In this document: positions 52,134-60,215 of the stretch, in pieces
Layout: the number at the start of each line of letters is the position of its first letter
Numbering within the stretch: position 1 is the stretch's first letter
Assembly (NCBI GenBank): GCA_050692985.1
Contig: JBOGVZ010000049.1
Coordinates: forward strand, 1 to 64,000
Direction: 5' to 3'
From: JBOGVZ01 sp050692985
Lineage (GTDB): Bacteria; Actinomycetota; UBA4738; CALAEC01
DNA: 64,000 bases
Position numbers and translations under genes: made by a program
The notes under the pieces: model-generated
The model's database searches: none
Told to the model about the DNA's origin: nothing
The model's input: only the letters and a program-made list of their open reading frames with translations

Positions 52134-53315
52134 TCAGGAGAACGCCCGGAGCCCGGTGATGGCCTCGCCCAGGATCAGCGTGTGGATCTCGCTGGTCCCC
52201 TCGTAGGTCAGCACCGACTCCAGGTTGTTCATGTGGCGGATCACCGGGTACTCGAGCGTGATCCCGTTTGCTCCCAGGATCGAGCGGGCTTCGCGGGCCA
52301 CCCGCAGGGCCTCCCGCACGTTGTTGAGCTTCCCCACGCTGACGTGGTGCGGGCTGGCCCGGCCCTCGTCCTTCATCCTTCCGACCTGGAGCGCCAGCGA
52401 GGTCCCCTTGGCGACCTCCAGCATCATGTTCACTAGCTTCTCCTGGGTGAGCTGGAACCCCCCGATCAGCTTGCCGAACTGCTCTCGCGTCTTCGAGTAC
52501 TCCAGCGCGGCCTCGTAGCACGACCGGGCCGCCCCCATGGCTCCCCACAGGATCCCGTACCGGGCCTCGTTCAGGCATGACAGCGGGCCCTTCATCCCCA
52601 CCACGCCGGGCAGGACCGCGTCGCCGGGCAGGCGGCAGTCGTCGAAGATCAGCTCCGAGGTCACCGATGCCCGAAGCGAGAGCTTCCTCTCGATGTCCCT
52701 GGTGTGAAACCCCGGCGTGTGGCGGGGGACCAGGAACCCCCGGACGCCGTCGTCCGTGCGGGCCCACACCACGGCCAGGTCGGCGATCCCGCCGTTCGTG
52801 ATCCACATCTTCGTGCCGGACAGGATCCAGTCGTCCCCGTCCTGCTTGGCGGACGTCCGCATGCTGGAAGGGTCGCTGCCTACGTCGGGCTCGGTGAGCC
52901 CGAAGCACCCGATGGCCTCTCCCCTGGCCATGCGGGGCAGCCAGGTCTCCTTCTGCTCCTCGGAGCCGTACTTCCAGATCGGGAACATGCACAGGGAGCC
53001 CTGGACCGAGACCATGCTGCGGAACCCCGAGTCTCCGGCCTCCAGCTCCAGGCACGCCAGGCCGTACATCACCGCGCTGGCGCCGGCGCACCCGTAGCCC
53101 CGGAGGTGCATCCCCAGCAGGCCGAGGTCGCCGACCTCGGTGGCCACCTCGCGGGGGAACGTGCCCTTCTCGAACCACTCCTCGATCCCCGGCATCACCC
53201 GGCGCTGGACCCACGACCGAACGGTGTCGCGGATCATGCGCTCCTCGTCGGACAGGAGGGCGTCGAGGTCGAGCGGATCGAGCGGCTTGAAGACGCCCTT
53301 GCCTTCGGTCGCCAT
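52134..53315 (-). CDS. gcdH: Glutaryl-CoA dehydrogenase
   Basis: A 393-residue enzyme that oxidises and decarboxylates glutaryl-CoA to crotonyl-CoA. It carries RSMVSVQGSLCMFPIWKYGS, IGCFGLTEPDVGSDPSSM, GTKMWITNGGIADLAVVWA, VSVGKLNNVREALRVARE, SILGANGITLEYPVIRHMNN and LTYEGTSEIHTLI with the catalytic Glu, which together are the glutaryl-CoA dehydrogenase set rather than a generic acyl-CoA dehydrogenase. It is the terminal step of Lys/Trp-type glutaryl-CoA breakdown. The ATG at 53315 is preferred over an upstream ATG; TATCGT lies eight bases before it. First gene of a four-gene operon. Confidence 0.88.
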   Translation of the reverse strand: MATEGKGVFKPLDPLDLDALLSDEERMIRDTVRSWVQRRVMPGIEEWFEKGTFPREVATEVGDLGLLGMHLRGYGCAGASAVMYGLACLELEAGDSGFRSMVSVQGSLCMFPIWKYGSEEQKETWLPRMARGEAIGCFGLTEPDVGSDPSSMRTSAKQDGDDWILSGTKMWITNGGIADLAVVWARTDDGVRGFLVPRHTPGFHTRDIERKLSLRASVTSELIFDDCRLPGDAVLPGVVGMKGPLSCLNEARYGILWGAMGAARSCYEAALEYSKTREQFGKLIGGFQLTQEKLVNMMLEVAKGTSLALQVGRMKDEGRASPHHVSVGKLNNVREALRVAREARSILGANGITLEYPVIRHMNNLESVLTYEGTSEIHTLILGEAITGLRAFS

Positions 53316-53371
53316 GGCTGTACACGATACTGGAAAGATGCCCACCGTCCCGGACGGCTACCCTTCACGCG

Positions 53372-54535
53372 ATGGCCTCCGCGGACCGCCGCACGAAGGC
53401 CCTGGTCATCGGGGCCGGCCCCGCCGGTCTGGCGGCCGGGGCCATGCTCCGCCGGGCGGGGATCGAGACCCTCCTGGTGGACCGCGGCGACGACATCGGC
53501 GAGGGCTGGCGGCGGCACTACGACAGGCTCCACCTGCACACCGTGCGGTGGCTCTCGAACCTCCCGGGGCTGCCGATCCCCCGGGCCGAAGGGAAATGGG
53601 TGTCCAGGGACGGGGTGGCCCGCTACCTCCAGGCCTACGTCCACCACCACGGCCTCGACGTCCGGCTGCGGACGGAGGTCACCCGCCTCGATCGCCGCAA
53701 CTCCGGCTGGGTGGCCCACATCCCCGGCGGCGCGCTGCATACCGAGACCGCGGTGGTGGCCACCGGATACAACCGCATCCCGTGGGTGCCCGAGTGGCCC
53801 GGGCGCGAGTCGTTCGCCGGCCGGCTCATCCACTCCAGCCGCTATCGCCATCCCGGTCCGTACCGCGGCCAGGAGGTGCTGGTGGTGGGGCCGGGCAACT
53901 CGGGGGCCGAGATCGCCGTGGACCTGGCGGAGGGCGGGGCCCGGCGCGTTCACCTGTCGGTCCGCACGCCGCCGAACATCCTGCGACGGGACCTCGCCGG
54001 GCTCCCCACGCAGGTCCTGGGCACCGCGCTCCGCCGGCTGCCCGCACCGGTGGTCGACGCCGTGGCCGCGGCCACACGTCGGCTCACCATCGGGGACCTC
54101 AGCCGGTACGGGATTCCGTCACCTCCCCGGGGCACCTACACGCGTGTGCGGGAGGACGACCGCATCCCCATCCTCGACGTGGGCCTGATCCGGATGCTCA
54201 AGGCCGGCCGGATCCAGGTCGTGGCCGCGGTCGAGCGCTTTGAGAGCACCGAGGTGATCCTCTCGGACGGGACGCGCCTCGCTCCCGATGCCGTGGTGGC
54301 CGCGACGGGCTTCCGCCGCGGCCTGGAAGGCCTGGTCGGGCATCTGGGGATCCTGGGGAAGCACGGGCGGCCGGTGGTCCACGGGCCGGTCACCCATCCG
54401 AGCACCCCGGGCCTCCACTTCATCGGGTACACCAACCCGATCAGCGGCAACCTGCGGGAGCTGGGCATCGACGCCAGGAAGATCGCCGGGGCCGTCGGCC
54501 GCCGGCGGCGCCGGCCGGGGGCCGGCGTGGCCTGA
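53372..54535 (+). CDS. Class B flavin-dependent monooxygenase (FMO/YUCCA-like)
   Basis: A 387-residue NADPH-dependent flavoprotein. It has the FAD motif VIGAGPAGLAAGAMLRRAG (about residue 12), the FMO fingerprint FAGRLIHSSRY (FxGxxxHxxxY), the NADPH motif VVGPGNSGAEIAVDLAEGG and the ATG-type C-terminal segment AVVAATGFRRGLE. Such enzymes oxygenate N or S atoms or act as Baeyer-Villiger oxidases. TACCCT lies seven bases before the ATG (leaderless pattern). It is divergent from gcdH, and its substrate is unknown. Confidence 0.87.
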   Translation: MASADRRTKALVIGAGPAGLAAGAMLRRAGIETLLVDRGDDIGEGWRRHYDRLHLHTVRWLSNLPGLPIPRAEGKWVSRDGVARYLQAYVHHHGLDVRLRTEVTRLDRRNSGWVAHIPGGALHTETAVVATGYNRIPWVPEWPGRESFAGRLIHSSRYRHPGPYRGQEVLVVGPGNSGAEIAVDLAEGGARRVHLSVRTPPNILRRDLAGLPTQVLGTALRRLPAPVVDAVAAATRRLTIGDLSRYGIPSPPRGTYTRVREDDRIPILDVGLIRMLKAGRIQVVAAVERFESTEVILSDGTRLAPDAVVAATGFRRGLEGLVGHLGILGKHGRPVVHGPVTHPSTPGLHFIGYTNPISGNLRELGIDARKIAGAVGRRRRRPGAGVA

Positions 54536-54542
54536 GACCCGC

Positions 54543-55076
54543 TTATGACTCCGCCGACCGCCGGCCGATCATGGCCTCCGCGGCGGCCCGATCATCGCGG
54601 GGACGCTCCCCGAGCAGGACCACCACCAGGTTCGCCTCCCGCCAGATCAGCGCATGCGTCCCGCCGAGGACCCCGATGGGCGTCCCCTCGAAGACCCGCT
54701 GGCCGCCCACACGGATCTCCTGCATCGGGGAGCCTGCCTCCGCGGAGAACCCCTCCGCGACCTGCCGGTCGAAGCCGGGGCCACCGACCACGTCGGGATC
54801 GACCGCCAGGACCATGGCCAGGGCCACCGCCTCGCCTCCCGGGTCCACGACGGTGCGGATCTCCACGTCGGTCACGTGGTCGGCCAGGTCGGGGTTCGCC
54901 AGGTACGCGTGCTGCACGTCCCGCTCGAACGTCGGAGGAAGCCGGTTGAACCCGTAGTCCTCGACGCCTTCGAAGACCGACGCCGGGTCCAGCACGGGTG
55001 CCCGGTCCACGCACCCGGCGGTCGAGGTTCCGCCGACGACCGCAAGCACGAGGACGATCCGCCGGATCGGGCTCAA
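54543..55076 (-). CDS. Predicted lipoprotein, unknown function
   Basis: A 177-residue protein with a lipoprotein signal (RRIVLVLAVVGGTSTAGC) and then a soluble alpha/beta domain with no motif I recognise (ALAMVLAVDPDVVGGPGFDR, LGGTHALIWREANLVVVLL). It is probably lipid-anchored on the outer face of the membrane. The start is a TTG at 55076 with a weak ribosome site. It lies 20 bases downstream of the TrpB2 gene on the same strand and may be read through from it. Confidence 0.7.
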   Translation of the reverse strand: MSPIRRIVLVLAVVGGTSTAGCVDRAPVLDPASVFEGVEDYGFNRLPPTFERDVQHAYLANPDLADHVTDVEIRTVVDPGGEAVALAMVLAVDPDVVGGPGFDRQVAEGFSAEAGSPMQEIRVGGQRVFEGTPIGVLGGTHALIWREANLVVVLLGERPRDDRAAAEAMIGRRSAES

Positions 55077-55096
55077 TCGAACGGCCCAGTTCTCGG

Positions 55097-56476
55097 CTAT
55101 CCGGGGATGGGGACCTCGGGGACGCTCTTCAGCCCGGCCTCGAGCTGCCGGTCCTCGTACTCGACCTCCGGCAAGCGTCCGGTCAGGAAGTCGTCGTAGG
55201 CCTGCATGTCGAAGAACCCGTGACCGGAGAGGTTGAACACGATCACCTTCTCCTGGCCGGCCTCTCGGGCCGCCACGGCCTCGTCGATCACGGCCTTGAT
55301 GGCGTGGGCCGGCTCGGGCCCGGCGATGATCCCCTGGGCCTGGGCGAACTGCTGGGCCGCGGTGAACACCTCGTTCTGGGTGTAGGCCCGGGCCTCCATG
55401 TACCCGTCCTTGACCAGGCCCGACAGCGACGGGGCATCACCGTGGTATCGCAGTCCGCCGGCATGCACCGGGGCCGGGACGAACTGGTGTCCCAGCGTGT
55501 ACATGGGCAGCAGCGGGGTCATCTGGCCGGTGTCACCGAAGTCGTAGGCGAACCTGCCCTTGGTCAAGGTCGGGCAGGCCGCCGGCTCGGTGGCGATGAA
55601 CGTGGCGTCCAGCGTGCCGGCCAGCCTGTCCCCCATCCACGGGTAGCAGAACCCCGCGTAGTTCGACCCGCCGCCCACGCAGCCGATGATGACGTCGGGC
55701 TGCTCGCCGGCCATCTCCATCTGCTTCCTGGCCTCGAGGCCGATGACGGTCTGGTGCAGGAGGACGTGGTTCAGCACGCTGCCGAGCGAGTACTTGGTGT
55801 CCTCGTGCTGGGCGGCCACCTCGATGGCCTCGCTGATGGCGATCCCCAGCGAGCCGGGCGACTCGGGATCCCCCTCGAGGACCTTCTTCCCGGCCTCGGT
55901 GGTGGAGGTCGGGGAGGGGCGGACCTCGGCCCCGAAGGTCTCCATGAACACCCGGCGGTACGGCTTCTGCTCGTAGGAGGCCCTGACCATGAACACCAGG
56001 CACTCGAGGTCCAGGAACTTCGCCGACATCGCCAGCGCCGAGCCCCACTGCCCGGCGCCGGTCTCGGTGGTGATGCGCTTGGTCCCGGCCTCCTTGTTGT
56101 AGTACGCCTGGGCGATGGCCGTGTTCGGCTTGTGGGAGCCTGCCGGCGAGGTGCCCTCGTACTTGAAGTAGATGTGCGCCGGGGTCTGGAGGGCCTGTTC
56201 CAGCCGGAAGGCCCGGTACAGCGGGGTGGGCCTCCACAGGCGGTAGACGTCGAGCACCGGCCCGGGGATGTCGATCCACTGCTCCGTGGACACCTCCTGC
56301 TCGATGAGGGCCATTGGGAACAGCGGCTCCAGCAGGTCCGGGGTGACCGGCTCCTTGGTGCCCGGGTGGAGCGGAGGGAGCGGCTGCCCGCCCGCGCCCA
56401 CGATGGCGGGCACGATGTTGTACCAGGCCGAGGGCAGGTCATCGGTGGAGAGGTTGAACTGGTTCCGGTCGGGCAT
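55097..56476 (-). CDS. TrpB2-type tryptophan synthase beta-like PLP enzyme
   Basis: A 459-residue fold-type II PLP enzyme. It has LWRPTPLYRAFRLEQAL, SPAGSHKPNTAIAQAYYNK with the PLP lysine, ETGAGQWGSALAMSAKFLD, GCVGGGSNYAGFCYPWMGD and NLSGHGFFDMQAYDDFL. The extended N-terminus and the SHKPN variant are those of TrpB2, the stand-alone form that condenses indole and serine without TrpA; no trpA is present here. AAGGAGGT at ideal spacing marks the ATG. Synthesis or salvage of Trp would oppose the kynurenine genes at 17-19 kb. Confidence 0.9.
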   Translation of the reverse strand: MPDRNQFNLSTDDLPSAWYNIVPAIVGAGGQPLPPLHPGTKEPVTPDLLEPLFPMALIEQEVSTEQWIDIPGPVLDVYRLWRPTPLYRAFRLEQALQTPAHIYFKYEGTSPAGSHKPNTAIAQAYYNKEAGTKRITTETGAGQWGSALAMSAKFLDLECLVFMVRASYEQKPYRRVFMETFGAEVRPSPTSTTEAGKKVLEGDPESPGSLGIAISEAIEVAAQHEDTKYSLGSVLNHVLLHQTVIGLEARKQMEMAGEQPDVIIGCVGGGSNYAGFCYPWMGDRLAGTLDATFIATEPAACPTLTKGRFAYDFGDTGQMTPLLPMYTLGHQFVPAPVHAGGLRYHGDAPSLSGLVKDGYMEARAYTQNEVFTAAQQFAQAQGIIAGPEPAHAIKAVIDEAVAAREAGQEKVIVFNLSGHGFFDMQAYDDFLTGRLPEVEYEDRQLEAGLKSVPEVPIPG

Positions 56477-56503
56477 GGCGACCTCCTTGGCTCTGGGGGG
56501 ACG

Positions 56504-56511
56504 AGTATAGT
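56504..56511. promoter_or_regulatory. Overlapping divergent -10 boxes (TrpB2 / SDR)
   Basis: The octamer AGTATAGT contains TATAGT on the plus strand (56506-56511), seven bases before the SDR GTG, and TATACT on the minus strand (56509-56504), in front of the TrpB2 gene. Only one polymerase could use the site at a time, so the two genes should compete. Confidence 0.65.
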
Positions 56512-56518
56512 CCGAGGC

Positions 56519-57346
56519 GTGGAGGTCAGCGGAGCGACCGTCCTGCTGACAGGGGGCTCGCGGGGCATCGGCCCCCACATCGCCCGCGCGCTGCTGGCCC
56601 GAGGGGCCCGGGTGACGCTGGCCGCCCGGTCGGCCGGTGACCTCGAGCGGGTCCGGGGGTCGCTGGGGACCGACCGGGTCGCCGTCTCGGCTGCCGACGT
56701 CACGGACCCCCGGGGCCGGGCCCGGATGGTGGCCGCCGCCCAGGAGACCTTTGGCCCGATCGACGTCCTGGTCAACAACGCGGCCATCGAGCAGGTCCTG
56801 CGGTTCGCCGACCACACCGACGAGCAGATCTCGGAGATCGTCCGGCTGAACCTGGAGGCCGCGCTGCTGCTGACCAGGCTGGTGCTGCCCGGGATGCTGG
56901 AGCGGCGGAGGGGCCACATCGCGAACATCTCCTCGATCGCCGGGAAGGCCGCCGTGCCCTACAACACCGTGTACGTGGCCACGAAGCACGCCCTGGTGGG
57001 GTGGTCGCTGTCGCTGCGGGCCGAGCTGCGGGGCACCGGGGTCGGGGTGTCGGTGATCTGTCCGGGCTACGTCCTGGACGCGGGGATGTTCGCGGAGCAG
57101 CGGTCGGTCGAGGTGAAGCCCCGGGCCGGAACCGGCACCACACCGCGCAAGGCGGCCGATGCTGTGGTCCGCTCCATCGAGCGGAACCTTCCCGAGGTGC
57201 TGGTGTCCGGCTTCCTGCCCAGGCTCTCCGACCTGACGCTGGCGATCTCCCCGCGGCTGTTCGAGGCCACGGCCCGGCGGAGCGGCGGGTGGACGCCGAT
57301 GAAGCGGGAGGCCGACGCCCGGGCCCGGACCAAGGGAGGTGGATGA
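56519..57346 (+). CDS. Short-chain dehydrogenase/reductase
   Basis: A 275-residue classical SDR. It has the cofactor motif VLLTGGSRGIGPHIARALLA, a NNAAIEQ segment, catalytic Ser in NISSIAG and YVATK (Tyr and Lys). The acidic residue after the second strand is absent (LAARSAGDL), suggesting NADP(H). The C-terminal region PRLSDLTLAISPRLFEATAR resembles lipid or steroid reductases. The GTG at 56519 follows TATAGT by seven bases. Its TGA overlaps the next ATG. Confidence 0.88.
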   Translation: MEVSGATVLLTGGSRGIGPHIARALLARGARVTLAARSAGDLERVRGSLGTDRVAVSAADVTDPRGRARMVAAAQETFGPIDVLVNNAAIEQVLRFADHTDEQISEIVRLNLEAALLLTRLVLPGMLERRRGHIANISSIAGKAAVPYNTVYVATKHALVGWSLSLRAELRGTGVGVSVICPGYVLDAGMFAEQRSVEVKPRAGTGTTPRKAADAVVRSIERNLPEVLVSGFLPRLSDLTLAISPRLFEATARRSGGWTPMKREADARARTKGGG

Positions 57347-57594
57347 TGCCGATCCTGCTGCGCTTCGGGATCCCGCTGGTGCTGTTGATCCTGTGGGTAT
57401 CCGCCCTGGTGAGCGCCATCTCCGTCGAGGACGACTCGATGTACCAGACGGGCAACAAGCTGATCTGGGTGCTGGTCATCCTGTTCGCCGGCCCGGTCGG
57501 GGCCCTCCTGTACTGGGCCATGGGCAAGCCGGAGCGACCCCGCCCCCGGACCCGCCGCCCGCCCGACCAGCCGCCGCTGGACGACATCATCTGA
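57343..57594 (+). CDS. Small PLDc_N-type membrane protein
   Basis: An 83-residue protein with two membrane helices (ILLRFGIPLVLLILWVSALV, then GNKLIWVLVILFAGPVGALL). The second region with YWAMGKPERPRPRTRR matches the PLDc_N anchor domain seen alone in many actinobacteria. It ends in a Pro/Arg tail. It starts ATGATG, overlapping the SDR stop, with GGGAGGTGG upstream. Function unknown. It lies in a short operon with SDR and perhaps mscL. Confidence 0.8.
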   Translation: MMPILLRFGIPLVLLILWVSALVSAISVEDDSMYQTGNKLIWVLVILFAGPVGALLYWAMGKPERPRPRTRRPPDQPPLDDII

Positions 57595-57637
57595 CGCCGG
57601 CATCCCGCCGGCGCCGAGCCTGGAAGGAGGCGTTCCG

Positions 57638-58039
57638 ATGCTGAAGGAGTTCAAGGCCTTCGCCCTCCGGGGCAACGTGCTGGACCTGGCCGTGGCCGTG
57701 ATCCTGGGGATCGCCTTCGGCGCGGTCGTGGCCTCGCTGGTGGACGACGTGCTCATGAACCTCATCGCCGCCATCTTCGGCCAGCCTGACTTCAGCGAGC
57801 TGACCTTCACGGTGAACGACTCCGTGATCCGCTACGGGAGCTTCATCAATGCGTTGGTGAACTTCCTCCTGATCTCCCTGGCCCTGTTCCTGGTCGTCCG
57901 GGTAGTGAACCGGGCCATGGGTGTGCGCAAGGACGAGCCCCCCGCCATGCGGGAGTGCCCGTTCTGCCGGACCAGCATCCCCGTGGCCGCCAGCCGGTGC
58001 TCCGCGTGCACCAGCCAGGTGGAGCCGCAGCCAGCCTAG
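57638..58039 (+). CDS. mscL: Large-conductance mechanosensitive channel with zinc-ribbon tail
   Basis: A 133-residue channel subunit. It has the N-terminal amphipathic segment MLKEFKAFALRGNVLDLAVA, the first membrane helix AVILGIAFGAVVASLVDDVL, a periplasmic loop, and the second helix INALVNFLLISLALFLVVRV. It ends with ECPFCRTSIPVAASRCSAC, a four-Cys zinc-ribbon-like knot absent from classical MscL. It would release solutes under hypo-osmotic shock. AAGGAGG lies before the ATG. The stop overlaps that of the convergent gatB. Confidence 0.93.
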   Translation: MLKEFKAFALRGNVLDLAVAVILGIAFGAVVASLVDDVLMNLIAAIFGQPDFSELTFTVNDSVIRYGSFINALVNFLLISLALFLVVRVVNRAMGVRKDEPPAMRECPFCRTSIPVAASRCSACTSQVEPQPA

Positions 58040-59490
58040 GAGGAGAGCCGCTCGCGGAGGAGGCGCTGGGCCTCCTGGGGGTTGGCGGCGCCGCCGGTCT
58101 TCTTCATGACCTGGCCCACCAGGAACCCGATCACGCCTTCCTTGCCGCCGCGGAACTGCTCCACGGGCCCGGGGTTCTCGGCCACCACCTCGTCGATCAC
58201 CGATCCCAGCGCTGCCGCGTCGGAGATCTGGGCCAGCCCCCGCTCCTCCACGATCTGCCGGGGAGGGCGGCGTGCGGTGAGGGCCTCATCCAGGACCTCC
58301 TTGCCCACGGTCACCGAGACCGTGCCGTCCGCCACCAGCTCGACGGCCTCGGCCACGGCCTTGGCCTGGTCCCGGGCCTCCTCCGCGGTGATCCGGCCCT
58401 CGTTGACCACGCTGGCCACGTTCTGCGTCACCCAGTTGGCCGCGGTGCGGGCCTCCACGGCCGGGACCAGGCCGGTCACCTCCTCGAACAGCTCGCCGAG
58501 CTCGCGCGAGGTGGTCAGGATGCGGGCCTGCTCGGCGGTGAGCCCGAGCTCGTCGCCGTAGCGGCGCCGGCGGGCCGCGGGCAGCTCGGGCAGCTCGGCG
58601 CGGAGCCGTGAGGTCCACGCGTCGTCGGGCTCGATCGGCTCCAGGTCGGGGTCGGGGAAGTAGCGGTAGTCGAACGCGTACTCCTTGGACCGCAGGGGAA
58701 GCGTCACCCCCCGGTCCTCCTCCCAGTGGCGGGTCTCCTGCACCAGGGCCTCGCCGGTCCCCAGCGCCTGACGCTGGCGCTGCTCCTCGAACCGAAGGGC
58801 CCGCTCCACCGAGCGGATCGAGTTCATGTTCTTGATCTCGACCTTGACCCCCAGGTCCGCGGCCCCGGCCGGGCGGACCGAGACGTTCGCGTCGCAGCGG
58901 AGGGAGCCCTCCTCCATGCGGACGTCGGACACGCCGAGGGACTGGAGGAGCGCCCGGAGCTCGACCAGGTACGCGCGGGCCTCCTCCGGCGAGCGGACGT
59001 CGGGCTCGGACACGACCTCAACCAGCGGGACGCCCGCCCGGTTGTAGTCCTCGAGCGCGTACTCCGCCTCGGCGATCCGGCCGGTGGCGCTGGCGTGGAC
59101 GGTCTTGCCGGTGTCCTCCTCCAGGTGGACCCGGGTGATGCCGATCCGCCGCACCTCCCCGTCCACCTCGACGTCCAGGTGGCCGCCGGTGGCGACCGGG
59201 AGGTCGTACTGGCTGATCTGGTAGTTCTTCGGCATGTCCGGATAGAAGTAGTTCTTCCGGTGGAACAGCGACCGGGGGGCGATCTCGCAGTCCAGGGCCA
59301 GCCCGATCCTCATCGTGTACTCCACCGCCCGGCGGTTGGCCACGGGCAGGGTGCCCGGGTGGCCCAGGCACACCTCGCACACCCGCGTGTTCGGCTCGCC
59401 GCCGAACCGGTTGGGGCAGGCGCAGAACATCTTGGTCTCGGTGGAGAGCTCCACGTGGCACTCCAGCCCGATGACCGTCTCGTAGCTCAC
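58036..59490 (-). CDS. gatB: Asp/Glu-tRNA amidotransferase subunit B
   Basis: A 484-residue subunit. It has TVIGLECHVELSTETKMFCA, zinc-site cysteines (CACPN and CEVCLGHPG), GSLRCDANVSVRPAG, EIKNMNSIRSVERAL and the C-terminal YqeY-like tail domain ending VGQVMKKTGGAANPQEAQ. GatB binds the tRNA and activates its Glu or Asp carboxylate. The GTG overlaps the methyltransferase stop as GTGA. Confidence 0.95.
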   Translation of the reverse strand: MSYETVIGLECHVELSTETKMFCACPNRFGGEPNTRVCEVCLGHPGTLPVANRRAVEYTMRIGLALDCEIAPRSLFHRKNYFYPDMPKNYQISQYDLPVATGGHLDVEVDGEVRRIGITRVHLEEDTGKTVHASATGRIAEAEYALEDYNRAGVPLVEVVSEPDVRSPEEARAYLVELRALLQSLGVSDVRMEEGSLRCDANVSVRPAGAADLGVKVEIKNMNSIRSVERALRFEEQRQRQALGTGEALVQETRHWEEDRGVTLPLRSKEYAFDYRYFPDPDLEPIEPDDAWTSRLRAELPELPAARRRRYGDELGLTAEQARILTTSRELGELFEEVTGLVPAVEARTAANWVTQNVASVVNEGRITAEEARDQAKAVAEAVELVADGTVSVTVGKEVLDEALTARRPPRQIVEERGLAQISDAAALGSVIDEVVAENPGPVEQFRGGKEGVIGFLVGQVMKKTGGAANPQEAQRLLRERLSS

Positions 59491-60215
59491 GGCCGCACCG
59501 CCAGGTAGTACGCCCGCTCGCGGCGGAACAGGAAGCCGCCGTCCTGCCACCGCAGGACCCGGAACCCGCCCGCCAGCTCCCTGTGGCGGCGGATGGCCCC
59601 GCGGACCGCGTCCAGGTCGCCGCCGGCCAGGGCCACCCACTGGTCGTCGCGGCAGTCCTCCGTCTGCCGCTCCTCGGCCCGCAGCTCCAGGCCGGCCTCG
59701 TCGAGGAGCGCCCGCACCCGCGTGGGAGCCAGGATGGCCACGTGGTCGGGGGCCCGAGTGCGCTCGATGTCGTCCCGGGCCTGGCGAAGGACAGGGTGCT
59801 CGGGTCCGGCGGGCTCGAGGAGAAGGAGCCGGCCGCCCGGCAGGAGCACCCGGGCCGCCTCCGCCAGCACCGCTCCGGGCTCCGCGGTGTGATGGAGGAC
59901 CCCGTCGCAGGTGGCCAGGGTGAACGCCGGGGCGGCGAAGGGGAGCGCCGCGGCGTCGGCGGCCACCGGGTACAGCGCCGGCGCCCGGGCCCGGAGCGGT
60001 CCCAGGACCGGCTGGGCGAGGTCGACCCCCACGGTGGCCCCGACGTGGGGACCGATCACGTGCACCATGGCCCCCAGGCCCGCCCCCACGTCGAGGTAGC
60101 GGTCGCCCTCGTGCGGCTCGGTCAGGCCCAGGACCAGGTCGGCTTGGTACCGGCCCGGTTCGTCGAACGAGTCCACACCACTCACGGGCCCCACCGTGTC
60201 CGGGGGAAGGGTCAT
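59487..60215 (-). CDS. Class I SAM-dependent methyltransferase inserted in the gat operon
   Basis: A 242-residue methyltransferase. It has YLDVGAGLGAMVHVIGPHVG (SAM motif I), VGVDLAQPVLGPLR, FTLATCDGVLHHTAEPGAVL (motif IV region) and LLPGGRLLLLEP. The UbiE-like pattern gives no target. The ATG overlaps the gatA TGA as ATGA, and its TGA overlaps the gatB start, so all three are translationally coupled. This gene is not part of the usual gatCAB arrangement. It could modify tRNA or protein, or simply be a hitch-hiker. Confidence 0.85.
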   Translation of the reverse strand: MTLPPDTVGPVSGVDSFDEPGRYQADLVLGLTEPHEGDRYLDVGAGLGAMVHVIGPHVGATVGVDLAQPVLGPLRARAPALYPVAADAAALPFAAPAFTLATCDGVLHHTAEPGAVLAEAARVLLPGGRLLLLEPAGPEHPVLRQARDDIERTRAPDHVAILAPTRVRALLDEAGLELRAEERQTEDCRDDQWVALAGGDLDAVRGAIRRHRELAGGFRVLRWQDGGFLFRRERAYYLAVRP

